A stretch of DNA of 64,000 nt from Cladorhizidae sp. MBARI D1340-BT2 (GCA_028752905.1 JAQNBH010000003.1:35740697-35804696), one strand, 5' to 3'; positions 50,737 through 61,904 are shown, counted from the stretch's first letter. Notes: a model not told the origin generated them from the letters alone. Numbers and translations are program-made.

Positions 50737-50967
50737 CCTGAACTAAAATGGTATCCCAAGCTCTCTGAAAGGATTCACTTCCTGCAGGGGGTGAAGCATC
50801 ATGAATTTGACTCCAAATATCAAGAGCATAATCCTGAAAAGTACACTGCACACAAGACAACCTTTCTGGAAGGATCCATTCAGGAAATTCCGATGGATAA
50901 GATCACAGCAGGCAGCAGCTGCTGCAAGGTGAAAGGTGGCAACTGCACTGCACTTCTGATCCCATGA
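50737..50967 (+). other. Unassigned open segment, possible exon or element remnant
   Basis: A 76-codon frame without a start, preceded by AATGTAG (acceptor-like) and ending TGA at 50965-50967. It reads ELKWYPKLSERIHFLQGVKH then HEFDSKYQEHNPEKY and KITAGSSCCKVKGGNC. The composition looks protein-like (few rare runs, charged and aromatic residues mixed) compared with the opposite-strand frame. I do not recognise the family. It may be a terminal exon, a transposon fragment or chance. Confidence 0.25.
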
Positions 50968-51860
50968 CCACCTGAATGCACCGAAAATGATGCCTGTGTC
51001 CATGCACAGTCGTTAAGGTCAACTCACTATCTCAGCTAGCAATACGCACTCCTCTCGAATTTGGATGAAACCCTGTTGCTGATTTCACAGATTTGCGTTA
51101 ACTTGAGTGGCCAGGCTTCTGTGCTGACCACCTCTCCTCGTAATTGTAAGCAGCGAGAGGGAAAGTAAATGAACCTAGACCATGTAGACACGTCGCTGAA
51201 ATGATTTAATCTTGATATTGCTGAGCCTGTTAAGCCATCACATGCTACAACACAGTGTTGGATTATGTAACAGTATGGTGACTATTTTCCACACAGCACA
51301 CTCGAGATACATGTGGTAACGTCCAACCGGGGATAGATAGGGCGGGCTGAAGGGGTCTACGTGATCGAGGGTTACCGGATGAGATCGAGGGCCCCAAAGC
51401 ACGCGGAAGAGCATCCAACGGTTGCTTACAGGACAGCAACAGCGACCATTCCTAGACCGACTTCCAAGCACCCTTTCCCCCTCGGCATCGCTATCAACCA
51501 AACCAGACTTACCCTCACCAACTGGGTCCAACGACACAGACACACCACGTTGTTTGTTGGAGCTGGAAACAGACACATCGTCGGCAATTTTTAATTTATA
51601 TTATTTATTATTACTACTATATATGTTTATATTATTTTATTATATATATATATGCATATTTTATTTATTTATTGTTAAATATATATTAGCTAAAAGAGTA
51701 ATTCTGTGGTGATCGTTTTGTATTTGTATATAATTAATAATTATGGGCAGTATAATGTATAAATACACTACAGATGTGCGTAATTTACTCTTGCACTATG
51801 TAATATATATGTAAGGATATATAGCTACATGGTCAAATATGAACCACGTTGAAATGATGG
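50968..51860. other. Intergenic DNA with one GC-richer island, no gene recognised
   Basis: At 51300-51595 the base composition is clearly GC-richer with several CpGs, and frames are open on both strands (plus: MRSRAPKHAEEHPTVAYR; minus: GEGKSGLVDSDAEGERVLGS). Neither matches a family I know. The rest is A/T-rich, including TA runs at 51617-51660. Confidence 0.4.
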
Positions 51861-52035
51861 GGCAGTTACTCTCTTTATTTTTTTATTTTTGTTTGTTTAT
51901 TATTATTTTAATTGTTTATTGTTTATTATTATATTAATACCATTATTAATACCATTATTAATTTATTATTATTATATTTATTTTATTTTTGTTTTTTTAT
52001 TATTATTTTATTTATTATTTTATTATTGTTTTTCC
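51861..52035. repeat. TTTATTATT low-complexity tract
   Basis: Nearly pure T/A with TTTATT and TTATTA motifs, reading as FIVYYY-type hydrophobic strings by composition only. A shorter, similar tract precedes the related dispersed repeat at 61765, so it may be part of that repeat family. Confidence 0.75.
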
Positions 52036-52037
52036 CC

Positions 52038-52370
52038 CCTCCACATCCGGTTCACGTGCATGTTGACGAGTGTGACGACGGTTTTGGCGGTGAATAGGTA
52101 TATAGCTGGCTCTCGCAAGTGTGAAGGCTAGAGCAAACTTAACTTAAAGTAAAACTATTAGTCCAAACGTCGAGAGAATAGTTTATTATTGAGAAGGTTA
52201 TTGTATATATTATTATTGACAACCATAATTATTCTTATTTTGGTGATGGAATCGCTCACACTTTGTGCTAGATGTGCAATGCCTCTTTCACTAGCAATCA
52301 ATTTCAAGTTGATTATTGAGATTAATGTTGTTATGTCAACTGAGAGTTCATCGAGAGGAATAATAATTAA
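52038..52370 (+). mobile_element. Degenerate dispersed repeat related to the satellite, copy A
   Basis: Shares with 61795-62030 the landmarks CTCCACATCCGGTT, GGTATATAGCTGGCTC, CAAGT, GAAGGCTAGAGCA, then AAACGTCGAGAGAATAG, TTATTATTGAGAAGG and TATGTCAACTGAGAGTTCAT. The hammerhead-like core is decayed: the CTGATGA box is altered, the helix II loop has gained about 24 bases, and GAAA has become CAAA. There is also an insertion of about 130 bp between the GAGAAGG and GTCAACTGAG landmarks. No coding frame. Probably a non-autonomous retroelement or a pseudo-LTR fragment. Confidence 0.6.
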
Positions 52371-53159
52371 GATAATATAGATATTGTTATTTGTGTTAAA
52401 TAGTCTCACACTGGGCAATAGTATAGTTATGTGGTGGCCTTAACAGGCTCAGCAGTCATTGTAATTTTGTTGTCAACGGAGAATTCATTGAGAACATGCC
52501 CATGGATGTTCACCCCAGTGTAAAGTACACCTGCAGAGTTTGAGCTTCCTAGCTTCAAATCTGTGGCCATGCATAAAACCACACCCACACAGACAGGCAC
52601 ATGGGTGTTATTTCCTTCGTATCTTCGCCAAATTCTTCATTGCCACATTTTTGCCCCCTTTTGAATTCTTTTCTATACGAAGCCTGCATACTTCCAACAT
52701 GCACATTTCTTTCTGTTTAAGAATTTGCCACCCTATTATGTTGCTTGGAATCAGGTTGTGGGAATCAGGTTGTGGGAATCAGGTTGTGGGAATCAGGTTG
52801 TGGGAATCAGGTTGTTCAAACTTGCACAAGTTCAGAATCTGTGTCAATTCCTTGGTCTCCGAGATGACATTTCAAGCATTGCATTACGTAGAGATCAGTA
52901 TTATCGTATTAGCTTTCAGTCATGCTAGGACTAGACAACTCTAATAATGCATGCAGTCAACAATTCAATTTTGTTCCATAGGACATCAAGAATATTTTTT
53001 TGAAAATTGATAAAGGTTTTCCCCATTTTTCCACCGCCACTTTCCTCTCAAAGTCTTGCATTGATTTCTAGTGTGCTGCAAGGTTAGCAGGCTCCTTATG
53101 TAAAATTATTGTATTATGTTAATTAATGTCAAAATGCTAACTTTTTTTTTACTTAATAA
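52371..53159. other. Intergenic DNA, no gene recognised
   Basis: Contains a further weak echo of the dispersed repeat near 52470 (TTGTCAACGGAGAATTCATTGAG) and the 14-bp tandem repeat at 52749-52818. The frames open across the latter (ESGCGNQVVGIRL) are repeat artefacts. Confidence 0.5.
52749..52818 (+). repeat. 14-bp tandem repeat, five copies
   Basis: AATCAGGTTGTGGG repeated in perfect tandem, the last copy diverging into GTTCAAAC. G-rich runs are short (GGG). Confidence 0.95.
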
Positions 53160-53182
53160 AATATATATATATATATATATAC
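53160..53182 (-). repeat. (TA)n tract at the 3' end of retrotransposon copy 2
   Basis: TA run about 45 bp beyond the stop codon of the minus-strand retrotransposon fragment, in the position of a 3' tail, as for copy 1. Confidence 0.75.
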
Positions 53183-53224
53183 ATTATTATAGAGAACAAC
53201 ATGCCATACCTCAAGTTAAAAAGT

Positions 53225-53593
53225 TTAAAAGTTCATGCGATGACTAGGGAAATGGCTCGTCCCCAACCCTGATGGCAAAGATCCCATTACTGAGGCTGCA
53301 TTCCCACGCTGCACAGCCACAGAAATCCGCTGAAGAAGATGTTGATGGGAGTCCTCTTCATAAGTCACTGACCTCAGGCGGCGTCCCAACTCCCTGAAGA
53401 ATGCCTTTGCTTGAGGCCCAAAGGATCCACACGTCTCTACCGCCACAGGTACAAACTTGTATGCCGAGTCCAGGTGGGCGTACTTTTCACCCTTCAAAAT
53501 CTCCGCCTGTGCTGCCACTGCACCAGCCTCAGTGACTGCAGCCAAAAGGTTGGATGGGGCAAAGGTGTCACTGCAGGTTGCATCCCATAAATG
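53225..53593 (-). pseudogene. 5'-truncated retrotransposon tail (C-terminus of RT polyprotein), copy 2
   Basis: Minus-strand frame open from 53593 (preceded by TAG) to the stop at 53225-53227. It reads LWDATCSDTFAPSNLLAA, VTEAGAVAAQAEILKGEKYA, KFVPVAVETCGSFGPQAKAF, FRELGRRLR, HLLQRISVAVQRGNAASVMG. WDxTxxDT.A.S.L, EAGAVAAQAE and QRGNAASVMG are typical of the C-terminal region after reverse transcriptase in retrotransposon proteins of marine invertebrates. The RT domain itself is missing, so this is a dead 5'-truncated copy. It aligns with the fragment at 50332-50583 over the IET.G..GP segment. Confidence 0.75.
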
Positions 53594-54330
53594 CTAACTT
53601 TCACTTTTTTTTAACAACTATTTTAAATGGTGTATCTGCTCATATAGAAGTCATATTCCAAGTTTCAGAACATTTTGAAGATTCGATGATGCAGTTACGA
53701 CAGCTTTTGCACTCACTATTTTCATTAGAAACCCAGCAAGTGTGAAGCAGAATCGCGCTGCATTAGATTAGAAGAATTTCCACTAATTTCTCCCTAATTT
53801 CTCACCCAAACTCCATAATTTATATATCACCAGAATGCTTATTGTGTGCTCTTTAACCTAAATTATTTTATTTTCACTGTTATGAGAATGTGTTGGGTAT
53901 AGACCAGCATATCTGCATGAGGTCTGTATGGGATTTCCCCCCACTCTCCTGTGGTGCATTATCATACCAATTCAAATAGTTTAGGTGAAACTACTACATG
54001 TACTCTTACCATAAACCACCTAGCAGCCACTTAGCATTATTAATGGATTTTTTATTTGTGGACTGGATTTCCTGGCTGACACTTTGGCATAAAAAATATC
54101 TATGACAAAAGTTAAATACATCATTAAATAGCTTATCTTCTAAGCTACATTTTGGTAGAAAAATTATGTTGATAGAGGGTAGTGGGTGGAAGTTATGATT
54201 GGTATTGTCGAGGTGTATTTTTTTGACCCCCCCCCTTAATCTCATTGTTACATTGCATTGATCAGCCCACCGCCCTGGCTGCTACCTCATCTTAGTCTAT
54301 CTGCTATTCCGTAGCTACCCTTATGCCCTG
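53594..54330. other. Intergenic DNA, no gene recognised
   Basis: A/T-rich sequence with no convincing coding frame, RNA gene or element end. It includes a short poly-C run near 54228. Confidence 0.55.
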
Positions 54331-54373
54331 TTACACACACACACAGCCCCCCCCCCTCCCCACACACACACAC

Positions 54374-54404
<31 letters not shown>

Positions 54405-54412
54405 ACACACAC
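54331..54412. repeat. (CA)n and poly-C microsatellite
   Basis: Alternating CACACA and long C runs, including about 33 consecutive C. The complementary strand is a G run with quadruplex potential. It sits about 120 bp beyond the stop codon of the GBP-like gene, probably in or just past its 3' untranslated region. Long C runs are also prone to assembly error. Confidence 0.9.
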
Positions 54413-54531
54413 CCTTACTGATGCAATAAAAGCAAGTAGAAAAAATTTATAATTAGAAATTTGAAAATGTATTGCGAGAGACAAATATGAATTCCTACAT
54501 TGTATTTTTGAGTGGTCGCTCTTGTGCCCCT

Positions 54532-56182
54532 CTACAATGAACAGCTAAGCTCCATTTCACTTTCCTCACGATCATCAGCAGCTTGGATAGTTTGTTCTTC
54601 TGCAGTAACAAGTCCTTTTAATTTACACTGCGACTTCTCTGCACAGTTCTTGTCTGCTAAGTCCCCAGTAGGGCCATAGTGCTTGGCCACTTTATTAGCA
54701 AAAAATGCACCACCAACGGGAGCAAGGACTAATCCAGCTATAACAGAAAGTGGTCCACCAGGTATGGTGATAAGCGCGATGGCAGGACTGGCCATGGTTA
54801 CTCCCAGGAAAGTACCAACTGTTGCAGCCCCTCGTAGAAAAAGGCTCGTGGTAGTTTTGGTGCTCACCGTATCACTCCAGTTTCCATGACCTCTCGTTTC
54901 ACTTGTAGCTCTCACACGAAAAATGTAATCTGACCTGGGCTCCAAGTTTTCAATGACGGCCGACTGCTGGTATTTCTCAGGTAATGGGATCCAGTTTGTG
55001 CCATCTGACATGTAGTGGACTTCATAATCGTACTCATCAATGCCTACCCATTGCAACTTGACTCGGTTTCTGTCTCTGCCAGTAATGCATAGAGCAAATG
55101 GAAGACCTGGTATCGACGAGACTTCATCACATTTTTCACCTAATGCTTTACGATTCTTGGAATAAACCTCATGCTTAGCCGGGCCGATAGCTTCTCTGTA
55201 ATATTGTCTCTCTGCACGTAAAAGATCATGCGACAGATCAACTGGAACACGTGTGACGTTGGCTTCTTCAATCTGCTCGTTAACAACTTTGAAGACCTTC
55301 AGTGAAAGGTCTTCACAAAATATTTTTGATGCATTCAAGTTGTCTAATACAAATTGATACAGCTTTCCACCTTCAAATTTGACCACCTCTCCATGTTGAG
55401 TTATTTTGCAGATATCGCCAATAAATTGGGACATCAGTGATTGCTTGGTAGCTGAAGTACTCTCTGCAGGTAAGAAAGTATTAAGCTCCCTTTCAAATTG
55501 ACACTTCTTAGATTCCATAATCTCGTTGTGAATGACCATAAGAGTTGTTTTGTGCTGTTCATCTTCCTCGTTCAAAACACACTCTTCCATTGGGTATTTT
55601 CCGTTGAGACGTTGCTCCATCTCTCGTTTGTATTCGTCCGTAAGCACTTGCAATCTGTTCAGGAGGAATCCTTCCACTGCTATAGCATATTCATCTTGAA
55701 AAGCAATCTTAGAACCTGAATTCATCAAGTTAACGTAACTTGTAAGGAGGTCTGCCATCACAAGACCGTTCTTACACTGCTGGTCAGAACGCATATTGCT
55801 TCCTAGTTTCCCAAGCACTAGAGCTCTAAATTCATCTAATTGGCTGGTGAACTCGCAGTTAAGTTGATCTTCATTCGTTGCAATGGAAGTAAGAACACTC
55901 TCTTCAATGCTTGGTCTTGGCAATGTGTGACACTCAATGGATGGAAAGAGATTATTAATAGCATCAATAACGCAATCTTGGTCACTCTGTCTACCATCGT
56001 GTCGTCGAACAAGTACTTGAGTCTTCAAATACTTGGTAGGCGTGATCGGCCGGTTGTGTCCATCCGTAATTTGAAGTGCATGATCGCGAATTAACCACAT
56101 GAAGTGCGGGAAATATGACGATAAGTTGCTCTGCGTATCTGATGAACTCCTGACCAGTGAAGATGAAAGATAGGAAAGGAAA
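54532..56182 (-). CDS. GBP-like large GTPase with FN3 domain, terminal exon
   Basis: Last exon of a minus-strand gene. Acceptor TTTGTCTTTTAG is at 56194-56183 and stop TAG at 54532-54534. Joined in phase to the exon ending at 63454 it gives 724 codons if the ATG at 63977 is used. This exon supplies FPHFMWLIRDHAL (guanine-specificity motif of the GBP GTPase, Arg-Asp near residue 207), CHTLPRP, then about 300 residues of charged helical sequence as in the GBP helical domain. A fibronectin III domain follows at about residues 531-616 (VKLQWVGIDEYDYEVHY...LEPRSDYIFRVRATS), then a glycine-rich hydrophobic stretch at about 621-672 (GTFLGVTMASPAIALITIPG) and a short acidic tail. Vertebrate GBPs lack FN3; some end in a prenyl anchor, which is absent here. 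The hydrophobic stretch could insert in or associate with membranes (inference). Confidence 0.85.
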
Positions 56183-56770
56183 CTAAAAGACAAAGACAAA
56201 AGTTATGACACAATTTAAGAATCATTATGACGAGTGCAACGAATGAAATACTAGTTTATAAACTTCAAGAGTTCAACATTGTATTTCAGAGATATGGTAA
56301 ACTAGTATATCAGAGATAATGGGCACATTGGCATGATTATCAATCAGTGCAACCCGGAGAAATGTATTTGTGGAGAAAAAGAGAGAAAAATGGTTCAAGT
56401 ACATTGAAGAAAGTTAGTCTTATCGACAAACTGAAGGATTCAAGCATACTGCGAGTGCTTTCAATGATAAAAATTAGGTTGTTAATAAGCTATATTTAGC
56501 CGAAATGTAACTCGGTATTTCTTTGAGACATTTTGGGGCCACCGTATTAAAAAGGGAGTCCAAGAGCAATAGCACTCTCTGGTGGTGTTTCAAAGTACAA
56601 ATCTATGAGCAGAATGTCTGAGGAACTCATGAGGAGTAGAATATGAAATAATCATCAAATCCTTCAAGAGTTGTGGCATTTCTGTGAAAATGAATGGCTC
56701 CGATGATGATGGTCTTCACTGCAAGTTTCTAAAGATGGCAGCAGTCAGCAACAGTTGCTCGACAGCCAGG

Positions 56771-57665
56771 AGACAAAAGTGGCTAGCCATGCAAGCAGCA
56801 GCTAGCAGAGTTATGGAGACAAAAGTGGCTAGCCATGCTAGCAGCCGCTAGCAGAGTTATGGAGACAAGAGTAGCTAGCCATGCAAGCAGCAGCTAGCAG
56901 AGTTATGGAGACAAGAGTAGCTAGCCATGCAAGCAGCAGCTAGCAGAGTTATGGAGACAAGAGTAGCTGGCCATGCAAGCAGCAGCTAGCAGAGTTATGG
57001 AGACAAGAGTAGCTAGCCATGCAAGCAGCAGCTAGCAGAGTCATGGAGACAAGAGTAGCTAGCCATGCAAGCAGTAGCTAGCAGAGTTAGCTTCTCTTGT
57101 CTCCATGACTCTGCTAGCTGCTGCTTGCATAGCTAGCTACTCTTGTCTCCATAACTCTGCTAGCTGTTGCTTGCATGGCTAGCTTCTCTTGTCTCCATAA
57201 CTCTGCTAGCTGCTGCTTGCATGGCTAGCTACTCTTGTCTCCATAAGCCATGCAAGCAGCAGCTAGCAGAGTTATGGAGACAAGAGTAGCTAGCCATGCA
57301 AGCAACAGTTATGGAGACAAGAGTAGCTAGCCATGCAAGCAGCAGCTAACAGAGTTATGTAGACAAGAGCAGCAGCCATGCAAGCAGCAGCTAGCAGAGT
57401 TATGGAGACAAGAGTAGCTAGCCATGCAAGCAGTAGCTAGCAGAGTTATGGAGACAAGAGTAGCTAGCCATGCAAGCAGCAGCTAGCAGAGTTATGGAGA
57501 CAAGAGTAGCTAGTAGAGTTATGGAGACAAGAGTAGCTAGCCATGCAAGCAGCAGCTAGCAGAGTTATGGAGACAAGAGTAGCTAGCCATGCAAGCAGCA
57601 GCTAGCAGAGTTATGGAGACAAGAGTAGCTAGCCATGCAACCAGCAGAGCAGAGTTATGGCGACA
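56771..57665. repeat. 46-bp intronic minisatellite with an internal inversion
   Basis: About 15 or more copies of a 46-bp unit: GCCATGCAAGCAGCAGCTAG then CAGAGTTATGGAGACAAGAG and TAGCTA. Early copies read AAAAGTGGCTA. Some units are truncated. Copies at about 57088-57246 are inverted relative to the rest. GCTAGC motifs make each unit partly self-complementary. Read forward it gives MQAAASRVMETRVASHA-like strings, a composition artefact. Confidence 0.92.
57088..57246 (-). repeat. Inverted block inside the 46-bp minisatellite
   Basis: Here the unit reads CTTCTCTTGTCTCCATAACT then CTGCTAGCTGCTGCTTGCAT, the reverse complement of its neighbours, for about three and a half units. Forward copies resume at CCATAAGCCATGC near 57241. 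Both arms face forward copies, so a large hairpin or cruciform is possible. Confidence 0.9.
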
Positions 57666-57995
57666 AGAGAACAAAGAGTTCCCAACCACTGAACACACCG
57701 AGAAGATCCCCCTCGCATGCTACACAAACATGAAGACCACAGCAAATAATTACATGTGTTTTAGTATCCTCAATTATGGTGTCCTGGTTTGTGGTGGTGT
57801 CCCCAGGCCAAATACATCATACTAGCAGATTTTTTCATGTGCATACATTCAGTATAGAGCAAAAGTAAAGCATGGCTTGAAGATAGTAAGTATAGAAGGG
57901 ATGGATATGCACTCCATATTCCCTGAAGGAAAAGATAACGTTTCTTTGAATTTTTGTTACAGTTTGATTGGCAACTCAATAGACAGTGGTCCTAC

Positions 57996-60320
57996 ATTTT
58001 ACAGACCCAGCATTTTATATTTTACAGACTTAGCATTTTACAGACTTAGCATTTTACATTTCACAGATCTAGCATTTCACAGACTTAGCATTTTACAGAT
58101 CTAGCATTTCACAGACTTAGCATTTCACAGATCTAGCATTTTACAGATCTAGCATTTTATAGACTTAGCATTTCACAGATCTAGCATTTCACAGATCTAG
58201 CATTTTACAGATCTAGCATTTTATAGACTTGCCATTTTACAGATCTAGCATTTCACAGATCTAGCATTTTACAGATCTAGCATTTTATAGACTTAGCATT
58301 TTACAGATCTAGCATTTCACAGATCTAGCATTTTATAGACACAGCATTTTACAGATCTAGCATTTTACAGATCTAGCATTTTATAGACTTAGCATTTTAC
58401 AGATCTAGCATTTCACAGATCTAGCATTTTACAGACTTAGCATTTTACAGACTTAGCATTTTACAGATCTAGCATTTCACAGATCTAGCATTTTACAGAT
58501 CTAGCATTTTATAGACTTGCCATTTTACAGATCTAGCATTTCACAGATCTAGCATTTTACAGATCTAGCATTTTACAGATCTAGCATTTTACAGATCTAT
58601 CATTTCACAGACTTAGCATTTCACAGATCTAGCATTTTATAGACTTAGCATTTCACAGATCTAGCATTTTATAGACTTAGCATTTTACAGATCTAGCATT
58701 TTACAGATCTAGCATTTTACAGATCTAGCATTTCACAGATCTAGCATTTTACAGATCTAGCATTTTACAGATCTAGCATTTTACAGATCTATCATTTCAC
58801 AGACTTAGCATTTCACAGATCTAGCATTTTATAGACTTAGCATTTCACAGATCTAGCATTTTATAGACTTAGCATTTTACAGATCTAGCATTTTACAGAT
58901 CTAGCATTTCACAGATCTAGCATTTCACAGATCTAGCATTTTATAGACTTAGCATTTCACAGATCTAGCATTTCACAGATCTAGCATTTTATAGACTTAG
59001 CATTTCACAGATCTAGCATTTTATAGACTTAGCATTTCACAGATCTAGCATTTTATAGACTTAGCATTTCACAGATCTAGCATTTTATAGACTTAGCATT
59101 TTACAGATCTAGCATTTTACAGATCTAGCATTTTATAGACTTAGCATTTCACAGATCTAGCATTTTGCATTTTACAGACTTAGCATTTTATATTTTTCAG
59201 ACTTAGCATTTTACAGATCTAGCATTTTACAGACTTAAGCATTTTACAGACTTAGCATTTTACAGAACTAGCATTTCGCAGATCTAGCATTTTACAGATC
59301 TAGCATTTTATAGACTTAGCATTTTACAGATCTAGCATTTCACAGATCTAGCATTTCACAGATCTAGCATTTTATAGACTTAGCATTTTACAGATCTAGC
59401 ATTTTACAGACTTAGCATTTTACAGATCTAGCATTTTACAGATCTAGCATTTTATAGACTTAGCATTTCACAGATCTAGCATTTCACAGATCTAGCATTT
59501 TATAGACTTAGCATTTCACAGATCTAGCATTTTATAGACTTAGCATTTTACAGATCTAGCATTTCACAGATCTAGCATTTCACAGATCTAGCATTTTATA
59601 GACTTAGCATTTTACAGATCTAGCATTTTACAGACTTACCATTTTACAGATCTAGCATTTCACAGATCTAGCATTTTACAGACTTAGCATTTCACAGATC
59701 TAGCATTTTATAGACTTAGCATTTTACAGATCTAGCATTTTACAGACTCAGCATTTTACAGATCTAGCATTTCACAGATCTAGCATTTTACAGACTTAGC
59801 ATTTCACAGATCTAGCATTTTATAGACTTAGCATTTTACAGATCTAGCATTTTACAGATCTAGCATTTTACAGACTTAGCATTTCACAGATCTAGCATTT
59901 TATAGACTTAGCATTTTACAGATCTAGCATTTTACAGACTTAGCATTTTACAGATCTAGCATTTCACAGATCTAGCATTTTATAGACTTAGCATTTTACA
60001 GATCTAGCATTTCACAGATCTAGCATTTTACAGACTTAGCATTTCACAGATCTAGCATTTTATAGACTTAGCATTCTACAGATCTAGCATTTCACAGATC
60101 TAGCATTTTACAGACTTAGCATTTCATAGATCTAGCACTTAGCATTTTACAGATCTAGCATTTTACAGATCTAGCATTTTACAGACTTAAGCATTTTACA
60201 GATCTAGCATTTCACAGATCTAGCATTTTATAGACTTAGCATTTCACAGATCTAGCATCTAGCATTTTACAGACTTAGCATTTTACAGACCCAGCATTTT
60301 ATAGACCCAGCATTTTACAG
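57996..60320. repeat. 16-bp intronic satellite (ACAGATCTAGCATTTT)
   Basis: About 2.3 kb, roughly 145 units of 16 bp, alternating two main forms: ACAGATCTAGCATTT(T/C) and (A)TAGACTTAGCATTT(T/C). Edge units vary (AGACCCAGCATTTT). The two forms are not in fixed alternation but recur in short groups, suggesting 32- and 48-bp higher-order units. It contains many AGATCT sites and lies wholly inside the GBP intron. Confidence 0.95.
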
Positions 60321-60750
60321 CTCTCATATGCTATCGCACTGTCTGCATTCTAAGCTGCAGTTTGAAAAGTAGCTACTAAAAATTAAGCGACCTCTCTGAC
60401 CTTGCCAGTGGTCATTAGCGCATGTCTCTATCGCAAGATCTCCTGCTCGGCTCCGCCCTCGACTCACAGCAAAATTGGTGACTTACAGCTGCTGCTTGAC
60501 CACCGTAACATACTACACTCCAGTCCCACAAGCTCCATGCTGTTCTGGGGAAGTTGGTCTACTTGGCAGGTTGAGGGTGGTGGGGTATTTTGCATTTATG
60601 GCTTCTTGGTGGCATCTGGTTAGCACATGTGGTTTTTAGATATGGTTGATGGCAACTATTGTTACAAGAGAGGGAATTGGCACAGGAAGCAAGAGGCTGT
60701 TATGGTGTTTTTTTTTGCATGTCCTGTGTTTAGCCACACACATATGTACA
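60321..60750. other. Intronic DNA, no gene recognised
   Basis: Sequence of average composition between the 16-bp satellite and the MITE-like element. Short open frames are present but none resembles a known protein. Confidence 0.55.
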
Positions 60751-60937
60751 CAGGGTTTCATTTAGCAGGGGCGGGTAGATGCCCCCCCTTGGAACCTTTA
60801 TGCCCCCCCCCCCCTTGGAAATTGTATTATTAAAATTCATTAGAAACTTTGTCACATCTTTAACCATCATGCCCCCCCCCCCTCCCTTAATATCCAGATT
60901 CCTCCAGTTGCCCCCCCCCCCTTTAAATGAAACCCTG
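60751..60937. mobile_element. MITE-like element with CAGGGTTTCATTTA termini
   Basis: 187 bp bounded by the inverted repeat CAGGGTTTCATTTA (60751) and TAAATGAAACCCTG (ending 60937), flanked on both sides by GTACA (60746-60750 and 60938-60942). The inside is three poly-C runs separated by short spacers (TTGGAA repeated) and has no coding capacity. CAGGG termini hint at hAT, but the duplication seen is 5 bp rather than 8, so the superfamily stays open. Confidence 0.65.
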
Positions 60938-61764
60938 GTACATGCACATTATGATAGAATAAGTTAGCAAATTCAGAGTTATCTGCAATTTCAAATTTAC
61001 TGACACCTCTTGGTCCACCACACTGGCCAGATAAGGTGAGGTCTTCCATCACCAAACATTAAAAAAGTTTAAATGCAGTATTTTTTAAATGCAGTATTTT
61101 TTAAAAGCAGTTTTTTTGTGTTTTTAAAGCAGATTTGTATTTCCTCCAATAGTATTCACCTTTGAATAGTGTTTGCCTTATTAGGAGGCCTGAATAAAAT
61201 AGCGTTCGCCCTCAAATAATATTCGCAATGTGCGTACGTCTTGCACACACAGGTAAATTTTATAATCTCGAGATCAAGAAGACGGTAGCGAAGATGGAGA
61301 AATTCACTGCCTAATGCACAAAAAGGTGGAAGCTGAATCCGCACCACAAATTACTGAGCTCACTTACAAGCTGGAAAGTCGAGAGTGTTAGAATTTTAGT
61401 TACCCATTCTCGGACCACAATTATAACAATTAAGAGATAACTAGATAACAAAATACTAGTTGATGCTTGAGGATGTGCACACTTTTGACTTCAAACTTTT
61501 TTCAGTCCTTAGCAACCATTTTATCTCTCACTATATTCAATTTCTTTGCGTCAGTGTTTTTTGGCTTGAGCTCAACAGTGAGCCGTTTCTCTAGGCTAAA
61601 TGAGCTTGTGCATGCCTATAGCCTGGGGGTTGGGATTGTGTACACCCTCTTGGGTTGCCTGAAACTATTTGAACCTATAGTAACCATTTAAGGAAATACA
61701 ATATATGACATACATGGTAAAGGATCGTTCAGCTAATGGTGGCCAACCAGTATACTCTCTTCAT
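60938..61764. other. Intronic DNA, no gene recognised
   Basis: Includes a short direct repeat TTTAAATGCAGTATTTTT near 61068-61105 and a Phe/Leu-rich plus-strand frame at 61467-61691 that I cannot assign. That frame lies opposite to the host gene and has no recognisable motif. Confidence 0.5.
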
Positions 61765-61904
61765 TATTTTTTTTTTGTATTTATTTATTATTATTCCTCC
61801 TCTACATCCGGTTATGTGTTGGGTGTTTGTGCCGAGGTATGATTTTGTATCATGGGGAGAATAGCTAGCTACCGGTATATAACAGGCTCAGGCAAGTCTT
61901 ATTG

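Noticed and set aside
51238..51594. Open frames on both strands in the GC-richer island as a gene
   Set aside because: Neither strand gives a recognisable domain; high GC alone keeps both open. Left as unassigned DNA.
51889..52131. Hydrophobic frames in the TTTATT tract as a membrane protein
   Set aside because: Pure low-complexity T/A composition generates Phe/Ile/Tyr/Leu strings; no other coding signal.
52540..52944. 134-codon plus-strand frame as a gene
   Set aside because: It runs through the 14-bp tandem repeat and has no recognisable domain or splice context.
57996..60320. Relationship between the 16-bp satellite (AGATCTAGCAT) and the 32-bp satellite (AGCATCTAGTC)
   Set aside because: Only the short words CTAG and AGCAT are shared and in different order; periods and flanks differ.
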